From: Lysinibacillus boronitolerans JCM 21713 = 10a = NBRC 103108
GTDB lineage: Bacteria; Bacillota; Bacilli; Bacillales_A; Planococcaceae
Assembly (NCBI RefSeq): GCF_000772935.1
Contig: NZ_JPVR01000071.1
Location: 62,001-126,000 of the forward strand
Length of the DNA: 64,000 bases
Reading direction: 5' to 3'
Numbering within the stretch: position 1 is the first letter of the stretch; each line of letters opens with the position of its first letter. The notes under the pieces were generated by a model. It was given only the letters and a program-made list of their open reading frames with translations. It was not told the DNA's origin and searched no databases. The translations under genes were made by a program, and so were the position numbers. Below, piece by piece: positions 59,700 through 64,000 of this stretch.

Positions 59700-60689
59700 A
59701 TGAATGAAACAATCGTAAAACAAGAAAAGAATAACTTATTAGAAATTATTGATTTGAAGACATATTACCCAATCAAAGGTGGCTTTTTAAGGCATACTGT
59801 CGGTCATGTGAAAGCAGTGGATAATATTTCTTTTACCATTAAAAATGGCGAGACATTAGGGCTAGTGGGAGAATCGGGTTGTGGAAAATCGACAACTGGA
59901 CGCACAATTTTAAGATTATTAGACGCAACGGATGGAAAAATTATCTTTGATGGTAAAGATATTACAAACCTGAGAGGGAAATCTTTAAGGGATATACGAA
60001 AAGATATTCAGATGGTGTTCCAGGATCCATACGCCTCATTAAACCCGATGCAAATGGTAGGGAGCATTGTTGCAGAGCCAATTATGAATTTCAGTAATAA
60101 ATCATTGAAATCATTAAAAGGCGAGGTAATGGAGCTATTAAGAAAAGTAGGCTTACCTGAAGATGCCTATTATAAATATGCTCATGAGTTCTCAGGTGGT
60201 CAGCGCCAGCGTATTGGTATTGCTCGGGCACTTGCACTTAGACCAAAGCTTATTATAGCAGATGAGCCTGTTTCAGCCTTAGATGTATCAGTACAATCAC
60301 AAGTTCTTAATTTATTAAAAGAACTACAGGATGAGTTTGATCTAACATTCCTGTTTATTGCACATGATTTAAGTGTGGTCAAGCATATGAGCGATCGAAT
60401 TGGCGTGATGTATCTAGGAAATATTGTAGAAATAGCTGATAAGGAACATATTTACGATGAGCCATTACATCCTTATACACAAGCGTTGATCTCTGCAATA
60501 CCAGTGCCAGATCCGAGAAAGAAAAATAGTCGCATTGTTTTAGAGGGAGATATACCGAGTCCTGCTAATCCACCATCAGGCTGTCCATTCCATCCAAGAT
60601 GTCCAAAGGCAATGGCAGAATGTTCATTATCTAAGCCAGCTTTAAAGGAGGTGAAGTCAGGGCATAGTGTTGCTTGTCATTTATATTAA
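59700..60689 (+). CDS. appF: Oligopeptide ABC transporter ATP-binding protein (AppF/OppF-like)
   Basis: A 329-residue partner ATPase: Walker A GLVGESGCGKSTTGRTIL, signature FSGGQRQRIGIARALAL, Walker B LIIADEPVSALDVS, H-loop FIAHDLSVVKHM, and the C-terminal GCPFHPRCPKAMAEC motif. The F type is marked by YPIKGGFLRHTVGHVKAVD near the start. It starts 4 bp after appD. Confidence 0.93.
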   Translation: MNETIVKQEKNNLLEIIDLKTYYPIKGGFLRHTVGHVKAVDNISFTIKNGETLGLVGESGCGKSTTGRTILRLLDATDGKIIFDGKDITNLRGKSLRDIRKDIQMVFQDPYASLNPMQMVGSIVAEPIMNFSNKSLKSLKGEVMELLRKVGLPEDAYYKYAHEFSGGQRQRIGIARALALRPKLIIADEPVSALDVSVQSQVLNLLKELQDEFDLTFLFIAHDLSVVKHMSDRIGVMYLGNIVEIADKEHIYDEPLHPYTQALISAIPVPDPRKKNSRIVLEGDIPSPANPPSGCPFHPRCPKAMAECSLSKPALKEVKSGHSVACHLY

Positions 60690-60742
60690 AAACTAAAACG
60701 GAAAATAGTTATTGACAAAAATAAAATTACGGGGGGAAAAAA

Positions 60743-62476
60743 ATGAAAAAATCAGCAATATGGTCATTTATGCTATTGCTAGTTATGGCATTATTTCTAG
60801 CTGCATGTAATAATGACGCATCAAAAACAGAGAAGGAAAATGAAAAGGATACAAGCGGGGATACAACGGCAACAACAGATAAACCTTCTACAGAGGGTGG
60901 AATCGTAACATTTGGTACAGATGTTGCACCTGAGGGCGTATATGATCCAGCTTATTCAGGTAGTATTGTAGATAGCTATATTCAAAATTTCACAACAGAA
61001 GGTATCTATGATGTAAATGATAACTTAGAATATGTTCCTAACTTAGCTTCTTGGGAAATTAGTGAAGATAAATTAACATATACATTTACATTCCAAAAGG
61101 GTGTAAAGTGGCATAATGGTGAAGAGTTAACAGTTGACGACTGGGTATTTGCATTAGAGACTCTAGCAGACCCTGATTATGCTGGACCTCGTTTTAATTA
61201 TGCAGAAGGTATTAAAGGGGCAAAAGCTAAAAAAGAAGGCAAAGCTGATAAAATTGAAGGTATTGAAGTGGTAGATCCACATACAGTAAAAATTACTTTT
61301 GAACAAGTGAAAATTAATAATTTAGAACAACTTTGGCAGTATCCAATGCCGAAAAAACATTATGAAGGCATTGCGGTAAAAGATTTAGAGGAATCAAAAC
61401 AGGTTCGTGAAAATCCTGTTGGCTTAGGGCCTTTTAAAGTGAAAAAGGTTGTAGATGGAGAATATTCTGAATTAGAGCGTTTTGATGATTACTGGAAGGG
61501 CAAACCACAGCTTGATGGTGTTATTGTAAAAGTAATCGACCCATCACTAGCAACTGGTGCATTCCAAAACGGAGAAATTGATATTATGGATATTAGACCA
61601 CAATCCGTAAAAGAATTAGAAGCTTTAGGCAATGTACGTATTGAAGAAACTAATGGTGTGGGCTATTCATACATCGGACTTCGTTTTGGCCACCGTGATA
61701 AAGCGGCGTTAAAAAATGTGGCAGATTTTGATAAATTTAATGCAAAAGAATTACGTCAAGCATTATTATATGCAATTAACCGTCCAGCAATGATCGATGC
61801 TTTCTTAGAAGGAAAAGCAACAGTTGCCAATACTGTGATTCCAACTACTTTCTGGACTGCTGCACCAGAGTCAGAATTAAATCAATATGAATTCAACCCA
61901 GAAAAGGCAAAAGAGCTATTAGCAGCTGCTGGCTATGTTGATAAAGATGGTGATGGTTTTGTCGAAGATCCAAAGGGACAACCATTTAAAATTTCATTTG
62001 GACACTATGCAGGTTCAGCAGCATTTGAAGGACGTGCACAAGCAATTGTACAATCTTGGAATGATATTGGTGTAAAAACAGAATTAGCGACAGGTAGTTT
62101 AATTGAGTTTAACTTATATAATGATATGAAAGACAATGATGATGCAGCATTAGAAGCATTCTTTGGTGCTTGGAGTATGGGTTCTGATCCAGATCCATCA
62201 GGATTATGGGGCAATGATGCAGAGTGGAACTATGGTCGTTGGGTAGATCCGAAAAACCAAGAATTATTAGATAAAGGCTTAAGTGAAGAAGCATTTGACA
62301 AAGACAAACGTATGGCAACATATGTTGAATGGCAAAAATACTTCAACGAAGAATTACCTGCACTTCCTTTATGGGAAAACTTAGATTTATATGGTATAAA
62401 TAATCGTTTACAAGGTGTTCATGTTAACGCTGTTGGCTTCCAAACGGATGTTTATAAATGGCATATTAAAGAATAA
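60743..62476 (+). CDS. appA: Oligopeptide-binding lipoprotein (AppA/OppA-like)
   Basis: A 577-residue extracellular substrate-binding protein of SBP family 5. Signal peptide with lipobox LAAC and lipid-modified C22, then an acidic Thr-rich linker and the two-lobed fold: VPNLASWEISEDKLTYTFTF, LRQALLYAINRPAMIDAFL and NPEKAKELLAAAGYVDKDGD. Peptide length preference cannot be read from sequence. GGGGGG precedes the ATG. A perfect 13-bp hairpin follows, likely giving this gene higher mRNA levels than appB and appC. Confidence 0.94.
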   Translation: MKKSAIWSFMLLLVMALFLAACNNDASKTEKENEKDTSGDTTATTDKPSTEGGIVTFGTDVAPEGVYDPAYSGSIVDSYIQNFTTEGIYDVNDNLEYVPNLASWEISEDKLTYTFTFQKGVKWHNGEELTVDDWVFALETLADPDYAGPRFNYAEGIKGAKAKKEGKADKIEGIEVVDPHTVKITFEQVKINNLEQLWQYPMPKKHYEGIAVKDLEESKQVRENPVGLGPFKVKKVVDGEYSELERFDDYWKGKPQLDGVIVKVIDPSLATGAFQNGEIDIMDIRPQSVKELEALGNVRIEETNGVGYSYIGLRFGHRDKAALKNVADFDKFNAKELRQALLYAINRPAMIDAFLEGKATVANTVIPTTFWTAAPESELNQYEFNPEKAKELLAAAGYVDKDGDGFVEDPKGQPFKISFGHYAGSAAFEGRAQAIVQSWNDIGVKTELATGSLIEFNLYNDMKDNDDAALEAFFGAWSMGSDPDPSGLWGNDAEWNYGRWVDPKNQELLDKGLSEEAFDKDKRMATYVEWQKYFNEELPALPLWENLDLYGINNRLQGVHVNAVGFQTDVYKWHIKE

Positions 62477-62499
62477 GCTTTTCTGTATTTTAATTCTTG

Positions 62500-62532
62500 C
62501 TAACTAAGTCCTTAAAAAGAGGACTTAGTTAG
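62500..62532 (+). repeat. Stem-loop between appA and appB
   Basis: CTAACTAAGTCCT pairs perfectly over 13 bp with AGGACTTAGTTAG around TAAAAAG. There is no T-run, so it is more likely an mRNA-stabilising 3'-end hairpin or partial terminator. Confidence 0.7.
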
Positions 62533-62558
62533 TAAATTTGTAGATAAGGAGACGTTAC

Positions 62559-63524
62559 ATGCTTCAATATACACTTCGACGATTACTTGGCATGATCCCA
62601 TTGTTACTCCTTATTTCGTTGGTGGTATTCTTTTTAGCGAAAATGATGCCAGGAGATGCATTTGCTGGTGAAATTGATCCTTCTAATACGAATCCACAAT
62701 ACATCGAAGAAATGAGAGAAAAATTAGGTTATAACGATCCTATTATCCAGCAATATGGTAGATGGATTGTTAATTTTATGCAAGGGGATTTTGGTAAATC
62801 AACTGTTTATAAAAAACCAGCAGTAGAAATTATTGCGCAGCGTATACCTAATACCATATTTTTAGCTCTAACATCGTTAATTTTTACCTACATATTTGCA
62901 TTTATTATGGGCATGTATGCTGGTAGAAAACCCTATACACTTGGGGACAATTTGATTGCAACGTATAATTATCTAGCTTTAGCCATTCCATCATTTGTTG
63001 CGGGAATTGTAGCTATTTACTTTTTCTCGTTCAAGTTAGGTTGGTTCCCATTTAACGGTTCTGTGGGCGTTGGGCTAGAGCCTGGAAATTTGGACTACTA
63101 TATAAGTAGATTTCACCATGTTTTACTACCTGCGCTTATATTAGGATTAATGGGAACAGCATCCTATACACAATTTTTGCGAAATGACATTATTGAAAAT
63201 AGTAGAAAAGATTTTGTAAGAACTGCAAGAGCAAAGGGAACAAAAGAATCGAAAATTTATAACAAACATATTTTACGAAATTCTATTATTCCTCTTATTA
63301 CATTCCTTGGGTTTGATATTGCGACATTAATTAGTGGTGCGGTAATAACAGAAACAATCTTTACTTATCCTGGAATAGGTGCTCTCTTCCTTGAATCTGT
63401 TGGAAGAAGGGATTATGCAGTCATGATGTCGATCACAATGTTACTTTCGTTTTTAACACTTTTTGGGAATTTAGTAGCGGATTTATTATATGGTGTAGTA
63501 GATCCACGTATTAGATTGGATTAA
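62559..63524 (+). CDS. appB: Oligopeptide ABC transporter permease (AppB/OppB-like)
   Basis: A 321-residue membrane permease with six segments. MLQYTLRRLLGMIPLLLLIS is the OppB-type start, KMMPGDAFAGEIDPSNTNPQ follows, and the EAA loop is DFVRTARAKGTKESKIYNKH with ILRNSIIPLI. AAGGAGA precedes the ATG. appC follows after 12 bp. Confidence 0.94.
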   Translation: MLQYTLRRLLGMIPLLLLISLVVFFLAKMMPGDAFAGEIDPSNTNPQYIEEMREKLGYNDPIIQQYGRWIVNFMQGDFGKSTVYKKPAVEIIAQRIPNTIFLALTSLIFTYIFAFIMGMYAGRKPYTLGDNLIATYNYLALAIPSFVAGIVAIYFFSFKLGWFPFNGSVGVGLEPGNLDYYISRFHHVLLPALILGLMGTASYTQFLRNDIIENSRKDFVRTARAKGTKESKIYNKHILRNSIIPLITFLGFDIATLISGAVITETIFTYPGIGALFLESVGRRDYAVMMSITMLLSFLTLFGNLVADLLYGVVDPRIRLD

Positions 63525-63536
63525 GGAGGGGGAAAT

Positions 63537-64000
63537 ATGACATTGGTAACAGATCAAGAAGTTTTAACGCCAAAATCGCCAAAGAAAAGCCCCTCGCCAT
63601 GGGTAATTGCGAGACGAAAGTTCTTTAAAAATAAACTAGCCTTGATTAGCCTTATATTTCTACTGTTCGTTATTATCTTATCGTTTTTAGCACCATATAT
63701 TACAACGAAAGATATTGTTCGAGTTGATTTTACCCAAATAAGTAAACCACCATCTAGTGAAAACTGGTTAGGAACAGATACAAATGGTCGAGATGTGTTT
63801 ACAAGAATGCTCTATGCTGGTCGATCGTCCTTAACAGTAGGATTAAGCTGTATGTTCTTTATTGTTTTAATTGGAACTACAGTCGGTGCCATTTCAGGGT
63901 ACTTTGGCGGAAAAATAGATCAAATACTCATGAGATTTACAGATTTTATCTTAATGTTTCCATTTATGATTTTTGTCATTGTTTTAAATCAAATTCTAAT
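63537..64000 (+). CDS. appC: Oligopeptide ABC transporter permease (AppC/OppC-like), 5' part
   Basis: The first 154 codons; the gene runs past the window end. A cytoplasmic Lys/Pro-rich head (TPKSPKKSPSPWVIARRKFF) precedes the first membrane segment (ALISLIFLLFVIILSFLAPY), then NWLGTDTNGRDVFTRMLYAG and SSLTVGLSCMFFIVLIG, the standard OppC layout. AAGGAGGGGG precedes ATG 63537. The EAA loop is beyond the window. Confidence 0.92.
   Translation, partial: MTLVTDQEVLTPKSPKKSPSPWVIARRKFFKNKLALISLIFLLFVIILSFLAPYITTKDIVRVDFTQISKPPSSENWLGTDTNGRDVFTRMLYAGRSSLTVGLSCMFFIVLIGTTVGAISGYFGGKIDQILMRFTDFILMFPFMIFVIVLNQIL

Overview
The window reads as one continuous chromosomal backbone segment from a low-GC, endospore-forming Bacillota of the Bacillaceae/Planococcaceae type. 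Lysinibacillus (the former Bacillus sphaericus group) is my best guess, from general resemblance and not from a database search. Supporting signs are a Bacillus subtilis-like gene order (ylbF to ylbO, then the mra/dcw division cluster, spoIIGA-sigE-sigG, ylmC to divIVA, ileS, lspA, pyr), sporulation genes, a bacillithiol gene (bshC), strong AGGAGG ribosome binding sites and many TTG/GTG starts. I see no IS element, prophage, CRISPR array, rRNA or tRNA gene.

Layout. 1-14435: the end of a MurE-type ligase, then the ylb region (thioesterase, RicF, a tartrate/D-malate dehydrogenase-like enzyme, a GDPD, YlbG, two poorly known proteins, RsmD, CoaD, YlbJ, YlbL, TmcAL, YlbN-RpmF, an enoyl-CoA hydratase, an RsfA-like regulator, PanE, DUF3397). 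14858-31672: bshC and the division and cell-wall cluster mraZ-rsmH-ftsL-pbpB-spoVD-mraY-murD-spoVE-divIB-ylxW-ylxX-sbp-ftsA-ftsZ, which lacks the murE, murG and murB found at these positions in B. subtilis. 31855-34297: spoIIGA-sigE-sigG. 34432-41055: ylmC, ylmE, sepF, ylmG, ylmH, divIVA and ileS, the last behind a T-box leader. 41155-44491: a regulator with a receiver-like N-terminus, divergent from a DUF485/acetate-type symporter pair. 44656-57819: lspA, rluD and the complete UMP biosynthesis operon pyrR-pyrP-pyrB-pyrC-carA-carB-pyrK-pyrD-pyrF-pyrE, with two PyrR-type attenuators. 58700-64000: an oligopeptide ABC transporter in the order D-F-A-B-C (like B. subtilis app), cut by the window end.

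How the genes work together. The central block couples septum assembly (FtsL, DivIB, PBP2B, FtsA, FtsZ, SepF, DivIVA) with lipid II synthesis (MraY, MurD) and with sporulation (SpoVD, SpoVE, then SpoIIGA/SigE/SigG). Regulation can be read from the DNA at several points: a 10-bp-phased MraZ-type operator before mraZ, a SigE-like promoter before spoVD, Spo0A-box-like sites before spoIIGA, a SigF-like promoter before sigG, an Ile T-box before ileS, PyrR attenuators in pyr, and CodY-like boxes before the peptide transporter.

No convincing new multi-gene system was found. The most interesting points are the dispersed murE/murG/murB genes with a MurE-type gene at the left edge, a dyad-symmetric element before the symporter operon, the MraZ and CodY candidate sites, and three intergenic stretches that look like decayed genes.
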